DNA of 64,000 nucleotides from NCBI GenBank assembly GCA_011799875.1, contig CM022300.1, forward strand, positions 238,030,807 through 238,094,806. The letters are read 5' to 3'. Below are positions 44,031 to 56,300 of the stretch, piece by piece. A program made the position numbers and the translations under genes. The number at the start of each line of letters is the position of its first letter. Position 1 is the first letter of the stretch. The notes under the pieces were generated by a model, which was not told where the DNA came from, made no database searches, and worked only from the letters and a program-made list of their open reading frames with translations. This stretch comes from Thinopyrum elongatum (lineage: Eukaryota > Streptophyta > Magnoliopsida > Poales > Poaceae).

Positions 44031-44429
44031 TTGCTGCCGTCCGTTGCCTCTCCATGTACACGAGCCCTGGCCGTACGTATGCGCGAGTAGGCGTTCGAGA
44101 CCCCGCTCGTATGTACGTACATGGCCGTATTTTTTGGCATGTGGTTGTACGTACGTGTACACGGTTTAGAAGGGACTGCCTGAACTACTACGTCGGGGGC
44201 TCTACTACTACATGTGCCGCTGCTTGCTCGGCCACGGTTCATCGTTGCAGAGAGACCGATGGACTAGTATGTACATACACGTTCGCGACCAGAATGACAA
44301 CGCTATGTATGCTTCGACCAGGTGGGTCCCGGCTGTCAGGGAGGATAAGGAGGCACTTCCTTGCGTGCGAAGTTATTGATGGTGGGTTCGAGCTGTCAGG
44401 GGGAGGATTCATTTTTTTCGCGCCTAATA

Positions 44430-47210
44430 AGGAGGCACTTCCTTGCGTCCGAAGATATAGCTGGTGGGTCCTAGCTGTCAGGGGGGGAAACATTTTTTTC
44501 GCAAAATACAGCTAAGCCAAAATACAGAGGCCCTTCCGGTAGGTCCCTGGTGTCAGGTGGAGGAATCATTATTTTGCGCGTAATAAGGAGGCACTGCCTT
44601 GTTGCGGCCATGTACCCAGCTGTCAGCATCTCCACGTATAGTCCTCTTTCGATGTATGTCGTTCCTTGACCACGTTAACCACGCCGCGCCGAGAGCACCA
44701 TGGCGGTGGACGACGGCAAGGCCTAGGAAGGGAATGACCCGGAGCCGGGGAAGACTCGGCAGTTGTTTGCCACGCGGAGGGGTTTACGAGGGTTTACTGG
44801 TTGGGCTGCAGTGTGAGGCTGCCGTCGCCGGAGAATAACAGTAGGTCTGGGTGACTACAGGGATGGCCAGGCCAGTGATGGAAGTAGGGTGGGGCGGTGA
44901 GGCCTGCGTGGCAGCAGAGCCGGCCACGGGAGGCAAGAGCAGGCGGCATGACCGGTGCTGGTTTGGGCGGCTGGAGCAAGAAGACCAGAGGTTGAAGAAG
45001 CACTACGGCCGTTGGACGGACATCATACGGTCACTGGAGCTAGAATCATTCATATTGACTAAGTTGACAAAGCCCTCCGTCCGCGTCAACTTAGTAGGCC
45101 CACAAGTCAGCCTTCAACTATGGTGGGTCCTAGATAGCAGGGGGAGTATTCATTTTTTTATGCGTAATAAGGAGGCACTTCCTTGCATGCGAAGATATAG
45201 CTGGTGGGTCTGAGCAGTCAGTGGGAGGAACGTTTTTTCGCGAAATACAGAGGCCCTTCCGGTGGGTCCTTGCTGTCAGGTGGAGGAATCATTATTTTGT
45301 GCGTAATAAGGAGGCACTTCCTTGCGTGCGGCAGTGGACCCAGCTGTCAGCCTCTCCACATACAGTCCTTTTCCGAAGGATGTCGTTCGTTGACCACGTT
45401 GACCACGCCACGCCGAGAGCACCAGGGCGGTGGACGACGGCGAGGCCTAGGAAGGGAACGACACGGAGCCGGGGAAGACTCGGTAGTTGTTGCCCACGCG
45501 GTGGGGAGTACGAGGGTTTACTAGTTCGGCTGTCATCGCCGAAAAATAATAGGAGGTGTGGGTGAGTAGAGGAATGGCCTGGCTAGCGATGGAGTAGGGT
45601 GGGGCGGTGCGGCCTGCGGGACAGCACAGTCGACCACGGGAGGAGGGAGCAGGCAGTCCCGCCGGCGCTGGTTTGAGCGGCTGGAGCAGGAAGAGCAGAG
45701 ATTGAAGAAGCACGGTGGTCGTTGGATGGATATCCAACAGTCACTGCTCTCGTGTGTTGACTAAGTTGACACGGCCTTGCGTGCGCATCAACCTTTTTTT
45801 TAGGAAAGCATACGCGTCAACCTATAGTAGGCGCACAAGTCAGCCTCAAATCTGTGGAAAACAGCATACAGCCCATCTGCCATTATTTCTAATAATTTAC
45901 AGCCCATTTGCTAATTCTTAAGTATTTCTTTGGAGCCCATATTCTTTTTGTTAGCATTACAGCCCATATTGTGGCCACGGTTAAAAAATCTACGAAATTT
46001 TGCATATTTTGGTGCGGTCCGAACTTTTTTTAATCCCGAAATTTTGAGTCACGTTCAAACTAATTTAAAATAATAAATTTATATCAATTTAAAATCCAAC
46101 ATAATTTTCCCCGCAAAAAAACAATTAAATTTGAAATGTCGAAATCTTTAGAAAACGATATTTGAAACTAATTGCCGGTTTGCTGTGTTTATAAATTTAC
46201 ATCCCATTTCTTACTACTTCATTTTCTGGGCAAGTGAATAAATCGCTCTCATCTTGAAAGATTTGCAGCCCAGCAGGGCTGAGAAAGCAAGTAGGCCTCC
46301 GTTGGGTATTTCTTTAAAAAAAGTAGAACTGGGCTAGCCATTTTCAGCAAGAAAAAAACACAACTGGGCTCATCATGTGGTAAACATAAAATAAAACCCT
46401 GGCTAGATGGGCCACAGCCCCCACACAGCCCCGTTGTTACCCTGATCCGTCTCTAAAACTAGTATAAATAACAACGGCTTGTTCCTCAAAAAAAAGTAAA
46501 TAACAATTGCGCGACTTGCTGGGTCCCTGGTGTCAGCCGCTCGTTGTGTAATTCTCTCGTTTATTGACTATGTTAATAATGGCGTGGGCCGCAGATGTCC
46601 AACCATTAGGAGGAATCATTTTTTTGGGCTTGTAATAATGAGGCACTTGCTTGCGTACTGCCATGACCCTGGTGGGTCCCTACCGTCATCCTCTCCACGT
46701 ACAGTCATCTCCTTGTTCCTCTCGGTTATTGACGATGTTGACAACGCCAGACGGTGGCGCACCGCGCACGGTGAGCAAACCAAGGCGGAGGACGACGATG
46801 AGGCCTCGGACAGAACGAACAGGAGCCATGGAAGATGCACCAGTCTAGTCGCAGGCGGAGGGGAGTACGAGGGTTGACTGGTTCGGGTGCGGGTGCGTGT
46901 TGGGGCTGACGTCGCCGGAGAATAACCGGATGTGTGGGGGAATAGAGTGAGGGACTGGCCAACATTTGAGGGTACGGTAGGGCGGTGGAGGCGCAGCCAG
47001 CCATGGGAGGCGGGAGCCGGCGGAACCGACGGGGTGGTTTGGTTTGGGCGGCAGGAGGAAGAAGACAAGAGATAGAAGATACACGACAGATGTTGGATGT
47101 CAATCCAACGATGGTAGGCAGAATCATTTGTTGACTAGTAATTAAGTCGACACCACCGTGGATAGACTTTTTCCTCGTGGGTCCCAAATGTCAGAAACCA
47201 AATTTGTCAT
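44430..47210 (+). repeat. Three diverged 0.7-kb repeats
   Basis: Units at about 44430-45110, 45170-45850 and 46500-47210. Landmarks are AATAAGGAGGCACTTCCTTGC, TTGACCACGTTGACCACGCC, GAGTACGAGGGTTTACT, GCCGGAGAATAAC and GGTAGGGCGGTGGAG. The first two units are about 720 bp apart and closest to each other. The third is more diverged and separated by AT-rich DNA with repeated ACAGCCCATTTG motifs. Confidence 0.8.
45851..46499. other. AT-rich CACTA D interior
   Basis: No gene. Contains repeated ACAGCCCATTTG/ACAGCCCATATT motifs between the second and third 0.7-kb units. Confidence 0.4.
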
Positions 47211-47568
47211 GGTCATGCAGCCTTTCTTATGAAAATTTACAGCCCATTTGGTGTGCTAGTTCAAAATAAGTTTGTGGGTGCTAGTGGGGGCTAATCACTT
47301 GGGTTCTGTAATGCACAGTGAGCTCAAGCAGCCGGCGAGAGTGATGTTATTTCCCTTGGTTGGGATTTTTTATAATATTTCACTCTTAATTAAACAAATG
47401 GCAAGCCATTTGCCTTATTTCAAGTAAAATATGACAGTCACAGCCGAGTTGAAAAGGGCAACAACATCTAACTCTAGCTAACAAACTGTACAAAAGCACG
47501 AGGGTTAATTGTTCATCAGGTTTAGACGAAACCCAGATTGAAAAGGGTAACAACATCTAACTCCAGCA

Positions 47569-49261
47569 CTATTTTTGGCAGTCACAGTCCAATGGATCGG
47601 TCAGGTCCATAGAATGAACATCCCGGGTCGTAAAATTTACTGGATTATGACCACAAGATGTTGTAAATAGAAGCCCGGCATGTTCAGAAGCCCTTTTGTC
47701 CACCTGAAACTCCTTTTTTTGCTCTTCGACATACCCATCCGTCAAAACCATGCTGCTGATAAACTTAAGCCTGATGGACAATAGTAACCTCGCATTCAGC
47801 AGGAAGAATGTGACAAATCTAGTGTTTGCATGGTTGGCTACATATCGTTCCAGCGTTATTGTCTTCAATCGAATGTCATGAGAAGTGAGAAAATCCTGGT
47901 GCTTACGAATCCACCGATTGGTTATAACTTTCTTACCCCATCCTGTTACCTAAATAGACATGAAGATTGAAAACAGTTAAGGTCTAAAAAAAGTGTGTCA
48001 AAAGAGCAACAACTGAATGGTTAATTCTAGTACACTATATGCGGGCTTCCAATGTGTGTGAAATTATCACCTTTATATACAACTTCTCCAGACATGGAAA
48101 GCATTGCAGCAAGCCAATAATCTTGTTCAGATCACATCCAGCACCATTGATAGGCTATCCATGGAGAAACTCTTCATTGAGCGTAGAACATAATATTAGT
48201 ACAAAATGTGTACTCCAAGATGATATAGAACTTATGCACAAAAATTTAAAATGCAGCTTATGATTACAAGTCTAGATGATAATATACAGTACCTGAATAA
48301 CTATGGAGCCAAACACCATCTTGAAATGAGCACAGAGATCATGTATTACACCCAAGGTCTCCAGTTTAGGCGCAGAGACGACAGTTATTTGCGACGATGA
48401 ATAACTAGAATCAAGGATCAACCTTTGAAGTGAAGGGGCATCTTCGATGATGAGCTGCCTTCCATCAAAAGAAATTCCAATTCTTACAAGGTTAGGCGAC
48501 TTTATTTGGAGACAACCGATTCTAACTATGAAAACAAGCACCAAGCACTCCAGGGCATGGCAACTGGAGTGGATGATGCTGTGCAATGAGGCCTCCGATA
48601 TACGAACCCGCACAAGTGAAAGTTTTTTGAGAAATGGGAGTCAAAGGTTTAGTACCAGATTGTCTGGTAGGTAGCACAGCGCAAAGGTGGCGGTGTGGAG
48701 AGAGGAGGAAAACCGCGAGATGGACATCGGTGCTGAGGGCACAAGTACATGGCGTTCGGTATCTGGTAAGTGATTTCCTGGGGAATAGTACAACTCAAGC
48801 ATCTGTAGTTCTGTGAATTCAAGGGATTTCAGCCAGGCGTCCATCGTGTAGGGCATGCTATGCTTGCTCAGGTAGCATGACGGGATGCAGAGGCTTTGAG
48901 CGAAGCCCTGGTGGGAGGAGATGATGGCTCTGGGGAGTTCAAAATCATTAAAGAGAGATAGCTGACGACAGTCGAGATTAAGGGGCGCGGCGCGCCATAG
49001 AGGGCGCCACCGAGTTGAGAGGACTTGGGTGCGGCAGCAATCCTTGGTGGAGAGAAGTGAAATGATCTCCCCAAGGATGGCGTCCGGGAGATCGTTGATG
49101 CGGTCCACCCGAGATTCTACGGGTTCCTGGGATCCGGTCGGGGTGGGCTCACCGCTTCTCCCTGTGCTGCCGGGTGCAGGATCTACAATAGGTGTCGCCG
49201 CTTGTGGGAGCCTCATCTTCTTGGCGCTGGGGTCAGCCGACTCCATTTTCCTCGACGGCAT
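47569..49261 (-). pseudogene. F-box/LRR (FBD-like) protein gene, damaged
   Basis: A minus-strand, three-exon gene. Exon 1 (49261-48293): ATG at 49261, a short basic N-terminus, then an F-box at about residues 58-100 (DRINDLPDAILGEIISLLST, TRWRPLWRAAPLNLD). This module recruits substrates to SCF ubiquitin ligases through SKP1. LRR/FBD-like repeats follow (ISEASLHSIIHSSCHALECL, SPNLVRIGIS, APSLQRLIL, APKLETLGVI). A lone in-frame TGA (48643-48641) interrupts the frame after NLVLNL. The exon ends CAG/GTACTG. Exon 2 (about 48195-48071) reads RSMKSFSMDSLSMVLDV then, after a 1-bp frameshift, GLLQCFPCLEKLYIK. Exon 3 (47949-47569) begins at TTTAG, reads WIRKHQDFLTSHDIRLKTI and ends at a stop. Stop plus frameshift indicate a pseudogene. 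The target is unknown. Confidence 0.8.
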
Positions 49262-49869
49262 TGCGTCGAGCTCACGGATTTGAGCAGAGTAACAAATGAT
49301 GAGCCTAGTTGTAGTGCGAGTGAAGAAGAAGGGGAGTTGGGGTTTTCTATAGTAGTGAGGAAGAAGGGGAGCTAGGGTTTTCTGTAGGAGTGAGGTGAGG
49401 AATTTGGGGGTACGAGTGGAGCGAGTTGACGTGAGGTGGGTGGGAGTTAGGAGGAAGAAGAGCACCCAGGTTTTGTTGGGGGCGGTGTGCTGGGTAGCGC
49501 CTCTCATTAAGTAAATATATGGGCTTTTGAATTGATTTTATTATTTACTAGGGTGGATGGGCTGTTTTGTCTTGGGCCCAGAGAAACAATTACTACTAGT
49601 AAAGTGGAGACACTGTACAGCTACCCAAAAAAACAATTACTACTAGTATAATGGATACACTACCGCTTCTGGCTCCTCCGAGGTCATCGAAATGTCTCCC
49701 TCTACTGAATGCCGTTTATTTTGGTTCACCAACATGCGGGCCATGCAGCGCATGGTCCCAAATGTCATCCACCAAATTAGAAGGCGGTATGCAGGCGAAG
49801 AGTCACCCCAGTCGTAGCGCGGCAGTAACGAGCCGTCATATCAAAAAACCCCACCTCCCCGCAGTCTAA
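49262..49869. promoter_or_regulatory. Divergent intergenic region between F-box gene and unknown gene
   Basis: About 600 bp. On the minus strand the F-box leader has a direct duplication of a 34-bp CT-rich unit (about 49319-49390). The right half (49640 onward) recurs inverted near 56.0 and 56.6 kb. No clear TATA box could be assigned. Confidence 0.45.
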
Positions 49870-50970
49870 GTTTGACGGCGAAGCAACCATCATTTCACTC
49901 TTCGCTGAATCCCCTTCTCCCTCACCGTCTTCAAGAAAGCCAACACTCGCATCTGCCATTGTTCTTCTCCCCCAACGAAGGGAAGGTAAGCGGATCCGTG
50001 ATGTTGGTATATTTTCTTTCAGGAAAAAAGAAGAACTTTTGCAAAGTAGTAACCGATCCTCACTCTCTTTTTTGTTTCATTGTCATTGCGATTGTGTTTT
50101 CCTTTCATTTGTCTCCTAGTATTCGTCAGTTTCATGATGGACCAAGGAGAACCAGGCAAAGATCTGCCGATGTTGGAGCAGATGTGGGAGGCTAATCCCC
50201 ACGAGACAGAGAGCTCCAAGAAGATGGAGGCAGCCACCGAGCCAACCCCAGATACGCTGACGGCCACTACTAAGATGGTCAACGCCCTGTTTGAGGTTAC
50301 AGCCCCCGTGGGCCTGCAGGAGTAGTTTCCCCCTTCGAGGATGTGTCCCCCCCCCCCCCCCCGCTAAGCTGCCCAAGGTGATTTTCTTCTTTGCCGATCT
50401 CGATTGTGGTTTTTCATCTAAGTATGTGGTGATAAATAATGCAAAATTTTATTAGCTTCGATGCCATGCTACCTTCCCTGTCATGCATACTTTCGACCCT
50501 ACATAGTGGTTTAAATAACTTTGGTTTCTTATATTGGAAAGTAATTCAGAATTCGTTTCTGTTTCAATTAGAGCCCTGATGCAGACAAGGATTGTGTGGT
50601 TGTACATGTCACTCGCTATGAGGCAGATGACCTGAATATACGCACTGGGAAAACAAAGTTCTTAGGCTGTTGGATCCTGGAAGCCATTTGCACTTATACC
50701 AAAGTCGAGATGTATTCCAGCCTCACTGTTGTCAGGCGTGTTATCCAGGGTGTATTGAAGCACAAGAAGTTCAAAGCTACTCCTTTGTTTGTGAGGCATA
50801 CTGTTCTTGTCAAGCTTACGCAGGAAGATGACGTGGCATGCCTCCACAAACAAGTTTATGAGTGGCAAGGCCACAAGGTTATCTTCAGGAAGGTTCACAG
50901 GATTGAGCCGCTGCTGGACGTCCTCGATGATGTTCATGGCAAGGTCCGTCTTGTGTCCATCCCAAATTAG
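49870..50970 (+). pseudogene. Unknown three-exon gene with stop and C-tract slip
   Basis: A leader exon ends GGAAG/GTAAGC at 49985. Exon 2 starts after CTCCTAG at 50120 and runs to CCCAAG/GTGATT at 50377. Exon 3 runs from CAATTAG/AGC at 50572 to a stop at 50970. The ATG at 50134 opens MMDQGEPGKDLPMLEQMW. A TAG at 50323 stops it after 63 residues. A run of 16 C (50347-50362) also shifts frame by one against exon 3; 15 C would fit. Exon 3 encodes 132 residues, including HVTRYEADDLNIRTGKTKFL and HKVIFRKVHRIEPLLDVLDD. I do not recognise the family and see no membrane or catalytic motif. It is a pseudogene unless both lesions are sequence errors. Confidence 0.55.
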
Positions 50971-52611
50971 ATTGAGGCATGAAATAGTTGCCCCAGCTAG
51001 TGTTTAAAAGTAGTTTGGATTGTGTCTAATTATCCGAACCTTGCCTATTATCGAGCCCTTTGGGGCTAGTACTCTGTTTGAATCCATCTATGGGAACTAC
51101 TGCTACTTTTGTGTTCCCGTGAATCATGTGAGAACCATCCTAATTGTTGCCGAAACAGATGCATCCTCACTAGTTTTTTCATGTAATATGGCATGGTAAG
51201 ACATAAGTTGTCATGGTTTATCATACGAGCAGTGTGTGTTTGATGAAATAGAGTACTTGTTCGAGAACTGTGCACCGACGTATACATAGGGTACGTAAGG
51301 CTGGTTAAGTACTTGTAAACACTGTTGGTGCTACCCCACTTGTAAGCAGTTGTGCAAAACACGACACATTGGCTCAACTCGCTTCAACTAGAAAAGTCGG
51401 CTATTGACCAGCTAACAATCAATAATCTGATGTCTGACATATAAGCAACTATGTATCTTGTTACACTGGTTCATGCAGTTAACTGAGGCCACAATGTAAA
51501 TTCCAAACGTTCACATGCTAGTCCAGCGTTCATGTGGAACATTCACATTAAACTCGGCTTCATAAAATACTTGAAAAGCATAAGTTAAGCAATTTTATAC
51601 ATCTTAATGATTCATAGAACATAACAAACATTTACTAGTTCACAGCAAAAGACAAAGTTGTGAGAAGGTTTACAAATCAGGAAAAACCAAGCAAGGCTTC
51701 TCTGAGCAAAGGGCCTCCCAAGGCAGGCTTTAATTTCCTGGAGTTCACTGTGGTTTTTCTTGTTGCCACCATCCAGGGTTAGGTTCTCTCATTCCAGAAT
51801 AACCAATTATAATTGTGTTCTCAGTTGGAATGCTGAACTGAACCATGTAGTGTACTGACCATCTGAACTTCTTGTGCAGTTCCACTAAATTTAAGCACCG
51901 CTATTTGCATAAATATGCAGGCCACAATGCCTCTTGTCCACGCACCTGTCCCAAAAACCTCTGTGCAACCGTGCTAGCTAGTCCTCTGTCTATCCGTGAA
52001 CTGGGAGAAAGTGCATTCCTGACTAGGATGCAGTTGTTTTCGCTCATCCCTGCATTGCAATCAGGAAGTAAAATGTATGAATCAGCTTCTTTTAGATTGC
52101 GTTGGTCATTCTACCTAGTTACTACCAATGTAGGAAAACCTGGAATACGGGTGGTTAGATGACGGCAGCTAGGAATAGCCATCTCATTTTGTGCAGTTCT
52201 ACTAAAACTGAGGTGTGTACTTTTGATTGCACAGATAGAAACGATAGGGAGTCAGAAATCCCTGTTTGCGCAAATATGAAATACGGTTATTTAAACAGTG
52301 ACAGTTATTTGCAGTGGCATATGATTAACAGCAGCATCTATTGTGTTCTAATTGGCACTACATTGACAGTATGAAAGTGCCATTAAGTAAGAAGTAGCAT
52401 CACATCACATCAACACTGCCACTAGAATAACATGCAGAACAATAGCATTAGTATTACTGTCATGAGAGTAGCACATGGTCAGTAAATGCGCAATCAAATT
52501 TGTGCAGCTCCACTGGGATGAAGCAATGTTAGTGGTTTGAGATTTAAGTGTAACTACAAAAAACACAATTCATGGGAAATAAAGCAAGACAGAAGCACTT
52601 CATAAAATGGT
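50971..52611. other. Intergenic, no gene seen
   Basis: AT-rich DNA downstream of the unknown gene. Open frames are short and unsupported. Confidence 0.45.
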
Positions 52612-52738
52612 GGTGGCATTGCTTCAATTTATCGACGGCACTAGACCATTACTTAATAGTGACATTAGGTGGCATTGCTTCAATTTATCGACGGCACTAG
52701 ACCATTACTTAATAGTGACATTAGGTGGCATTGCTTCA
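52612..52738 (+). repeat. 56-bp tandem duplication
   Basis: Two exact 56-bp copies (GGTGGCATTGCTTCAATTTA...) at 52612-52667 and 52668-52723, followed by a partial third copy of 15 bp. Confidence 0.95.
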
Positions 52739-52752
52739 TGCTTCATGTGATT

Positions 52753-53655
52753 TTACATTAACGGTAGCGATATGGGCGTCGGGACAGCAGCGGCATAAAG
52801 TGGTGAGGCAGATGTGGTTGCCAAGAGCGGCAAACATTCAGGCAGCATGTCTGCATTTGTCCCATTTTTTATCTCCTCGGCGACATTTTCATATGTGAGC
52901 ATAGGAAAGCTAGACATGCTCGTTCTCATTTCCATTGTCCCCCAACACCCCTCACTTTCTTTCCTTTTTCGACAAGAGACAGGTCCACTTCCCCCCACCC
53001 TTCGCCATCCACCCCGCTTTCTTCGCCTTTTCAACCAAGAGACTAGTTGGATAGCCAGTATCTACTACTTTCCCCCGTTTCCTCTTAGAACCAAGTCCTA
53101 GATTCATGCTACAGCTTTCCCACTTTTTTTCCCTGTTTGAACCAACTCTTAGATTCAACTGTATGAACTAGCTTTACCTCTAATAATAGTAAAAGTCTAG
53201 GTGGCTTTGGAACAGCCGACGAAAGAAGAAAAAGATCCACACGTAGCCACATGGGGAGCTGGGGCAGTAGAGCAAGGCAAGTTTCAAAGGAATGTATACC
53301 TGAGGGCCGTCGGGCTGTGGCAAAGATGGCGTCGGGAGGCCGCATCTTGGCCACAATACCACAGGGAGGAAGAAGGGGTCGGAGGCCCTCCCGAGCCGAC
53401 GCTGTGTCGAAGAGAACGGCACGGCCGCCGATCAGGACGCGCGGGCAGCTGTTGGTCTCCTCCCTCGCCGCTGACGACCGCGTGAATGATGCACCTACAC
53501 CCCTACCCCGGCCGAGGTGGTCTGGCCGAATTTGTGACCAGCCATGAGCAGAGAGAGAGTGTGGCCACCTATGTCTTGCTTAGATCTGGAGAGCATGAGT
53601 GAAAGAGAGGAACCCTAGTAAAGCAAGCGCCGAGGCTCCTGCTTATATATATAGT
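52753..53655 (-). pseudogene. Possible degraded gene with TATA box, minus strand
   Basis: A TATATATATAAG box (53644-53653, minus) precedes a leader with the common CTAGGGTTCCTCTC motif. Next is an ATG at about 53544 (MAGHKFGQTTSAGV) that stops after 16 codons, and a donor-like CCCTCAG/GTATAC near 53303. A possible last exon at 53034-52753 reads SSFPMLTYENVAEEIKNGT and ends PISLPLM. I do not recognise it. Promoter-like layout with no continuing frame suggests a decayed gene. Confidence 0.3.
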
Positions 53656-54415
53656 GGAGTGATTTTGTTGTAGCAGCCGTTATTAAATTGAATACGCGCA
53701 AACCACTATTTTCATTTAAAGTTCAAGTAAAAATAAAACTCGATCAATAACGTGCCACTGCTTCCAGGTCGCACTATCAAATCACCGCGTCCAGGACGCA
53801 CTATGTACTATATCATTCACGTGCGGTCCCCGACCCTCCATCAAGTTGAAAACTAGATTAGTCAAAATGTCAATTGGGATGCCTTTTTGTAAACAAATGC
53901 GCTCCTAGCTTCCAAAAAAATGCGCTCCTACGTGTACCCGCGAGTGGGTGTGAGAGAACTAGTGCGTGCGTGCACCGCTTCTCTTCGTGAGAGTACAATA
54001 TACTACGCCCAGAGAACGTTCGCCACAAGAGTAATAGTATAAGTGTGTGACGTGTGAGTTAAAATAAAAGGTGCACGACGTCTTTTATTTTTTAGAAGTT
54101 CTGAGGGTAGGGTGTGAAGAGCACATATGTGTGTGACGTCTACCTACAGATAGATGGTGGGTGCGAGAGGACTCGGGAGAATCGTGACTCGTGAGGGTGC
54201 GTGTGTGCGTGAGAGAGAGGGGGCACGTATCAATGCAATGCATGTGTCCGTAAATCATATCTGACAAACGTTTTCCACAAGCCGTTTCCTGACGAACGCC
54301 GTAAGAACCGTTAGATCGGCATCCGACAGAGTCAGTTTTGCCATGGCATTTAACAGAACAGCCACTCCTCCGACACACAAATCTTCCACGTGAGTGTTAG
54401 CAACTGCCGTATGCT
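53656..54415. other. Intergenic, no gene seen
   Basis: Unassigned DNA with GA/GT-rich patches near 54120-54220. Confidence 0.4.
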
Positions 54416-54560
54416 CCTCCCTCCGTACCAAAATGTAGTGCATATAGCTTTATTGAAAATTCAAACCTCGTGAACTTTTACCGAGTTTTCGTATACCAAA
54501 ATGCACATATAGAATACCCAGTATATATCATTTCATTCATCTTTGAGAGGTAACTATAAA
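54416..54560 (+). mobile_element. Stowaway-like MITE end, truncated
   Basis: Starts CTCCCTCCGTACCAAAATG, the Stowaway terminal motif, but no matching inverted end follows. Confidence 0.4.
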
Positions 54561-54639
54561 GATGGGGGAGGAGTGTACAAAGAAAGACCGTCGTATCACC
54601 TGCAGCAATTTCAACCATCCTTTGGTGTGGAGGAATATC

Positions 54640-55015
54640 ATAGGAACTCTATATGATATGATTTTTATAGGATTATTTCCTTTAGAGCCAATTGGTTCAT
54701 AGGAATAGATTCATATACTCCACATTTCAAAGGAAAATAAACATGATATCATTTTTATAGCTTTAGAGCCACTTGGTTCATATGAATGGATTCCTATACT
54801 CCCACAATTTCAAAGGAAAATAAACATTAGCCTAGATTCAATAGAAAAGTTCTTATGATGTGAATCAAATGACATCTCTTTTCCAATCCCTCCTCATAGG
54901 AATTGAGACGCATGTCATCTCTAGATTCAATAGAAAAGTTCCTATGATGTGAACCAAATGACATCTCTTTTCCAATCCCTACTCATAGGAATTGAGATAC
55001 ATGTCATCTCTTTCC
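54640..55015. repeat. MITE-like region with 89-bp duplications
   Basis: Two pairs of direct repeats. TTAGAGCCAATTGGTTCATA-type blocks recur near 54680 and 54763, about 90 bp apart. AGATTCAATAGAAAAGTTC blocks occur at 54834 and 54923, 89 bp apart. Left blocks (GGTTCATAGGAA) and right blocks (CCTATGATGTGAACC) are roughly inverted, as in a Tourist/Harbinger-type MITE. Confidence 0.5.
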
Positions 55016-55959
55016 CTACAACTTCCATATATACATCTTCTATTCCTAAATTGCTAGTACAACCCACTAGCTTTTTTCGTGGACATGCAACTATGGCACA
55101 TGAACACGCATGCATGCAAGTCATAAATCACACGTACTGTTTTTGTACTCTATGCATGCAAGCACCACATCATCAATTCGTGCATGTTACTCATAAGTTA
55201 TTTCTTGCATTAGATTTTGTATTGACAATGTATGTGTTGGTCACGTGCACACATATGTAGTTCACATTCACATTTTTGTTAGAAATGTCATTCTTTTAAC
55301 TGCAATTCATTTTTCTCTTTGTATTACATTTTCATTTTAAGCATACATTCACTTCCCATTAGTTATAGATGTTTTTGGAGGAACTTTTATGCATTATTTT
55401 GAGTAGCAAATTTCACGCGGTCGCGGGTATATCAAAATGCGGGGCCCATGCGTCATTGCCTTTCGGTACAACCTACGTCCACAATTTTTTGTACGTATAT
55501 CTCCACTACTCCCCGAACCCAAAATGCTGCCTCGTTCCCGTAAAACCGAGCAGCCCACCCACACCTCCCAATGCTCCACCTTGTACAGGTGCTAAGGCTG
55601 CCATGTAGGCAAAAAATCTGATGTGGCAAGGTAATTAAGAGGAGAGAGATGAGTGTGGTGACCCCAGGAAGAAACAATGCCAAGCATGAGAACCTAGGCA
55701 AAACACTTAAATGGAAGAAGCCCACCAATGCATGAAGAACTTTAGTTGTAAAATAATTAAATGAAGGATGCTTAGCACCAACAAGTTAAGCATCTATGCA
55801 TTGGGGGCTTTAGTTGCTAAAGTTTCTAATGTGCTTAGCACCTCATGTAAGCACCAATGCATTGGAGGATAGCCTTAAGGCATCGACTCAAACTCAATCC
55901 CTCTCCCGTTTACTATGGTGTGGCCCCGCACGCCGTAGTACTCCTACAAACCCAACCCG
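55016..55959. other. Intergenic with MITE-like fragments
   Basis: No gene seen. Segment 55590-55880 has repeated CACCAATGCAT and GCTTAGCACC motifs and may be a decayed MITE. Confidence 0.35.
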
Positions 55960-56300
55960 CCGCACACATCATCGGTTTTCTTCAAGAGGACGAGGGAGAA
56001 GCGGATTTGTAGTGGAGGCTCCTACCCTAGGGCGCCCTAGGTAGCTGCCGCACGCATCATTAGTTTTCTTTTCTCTTTATATGCTCTTGCTCCCTAGAGT
56101 GGAATGATGGTTGCTTCGTCCATCCAGCTTAATGCGGGAAAGGTGGGACTTTGTGATTTGACCCCTCATCACTCATTTACTACTACTGCGGCGCTACGAC
56201 CGGGGTGCCTAGTCCAACCGCTGCTCCGAACTGTAATTTGGTGCATCGCACGTGGAACAAGACGGTGGATGAGCCACATGTCGGCCAAAGGGGTCCTGTA
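55960..56300 (-). repeat. Copy 2 of the divergent-promoter module
   Basis: Related to the reverse complement of about 49640-49945. Shared landmarks are GAGAAGCGGATT, ATGATGGTTGCTTCGTCC, GCGCTACGAC..GGGTG and AATTTGGTGCAT. The gene body is absent. Confidence 0.6.

Larger units (their letters stand above)
42804..47250. mobile_element. CACTA transposon D, left end and repeat-rich interior
   Basis: Begins CACTACAAAAAAAGACACAT at 42804 with CACTA-type subterminal DNA (TTCTGTCATG, TATGACA motifs). The interior to about 47250 is repeats without a convincing gene. No matching right terminus is seen in the window, so the element is truncated or extends beyond; the gene island at 47.5-51 kb could even be inside it. 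The right border given here is arbitrary. Confidence 0.55.

Noticed and set aside
43214..44242. 342-codon minus-strand frame, with other long frames overlapping it
   Set aside because: Two or three frames are open at once because the GATGAACAG repeats and GC-rich DNA lack stops. The protein is a low-complexity echo of the repeat with no family resemblance.
46616..47187. Overlapping minus-strand frames of 150 codons
   Set aside because: Several frames open together over the third 0.7-kb repeat; no conserved motif.
53109..53547. Overlapping plus and minus frames of 80-98 codons
   Set aside because: Mutually overlapping, GC-driven. Only the promoter-like layout on the minus strand is retained, at low confidence.
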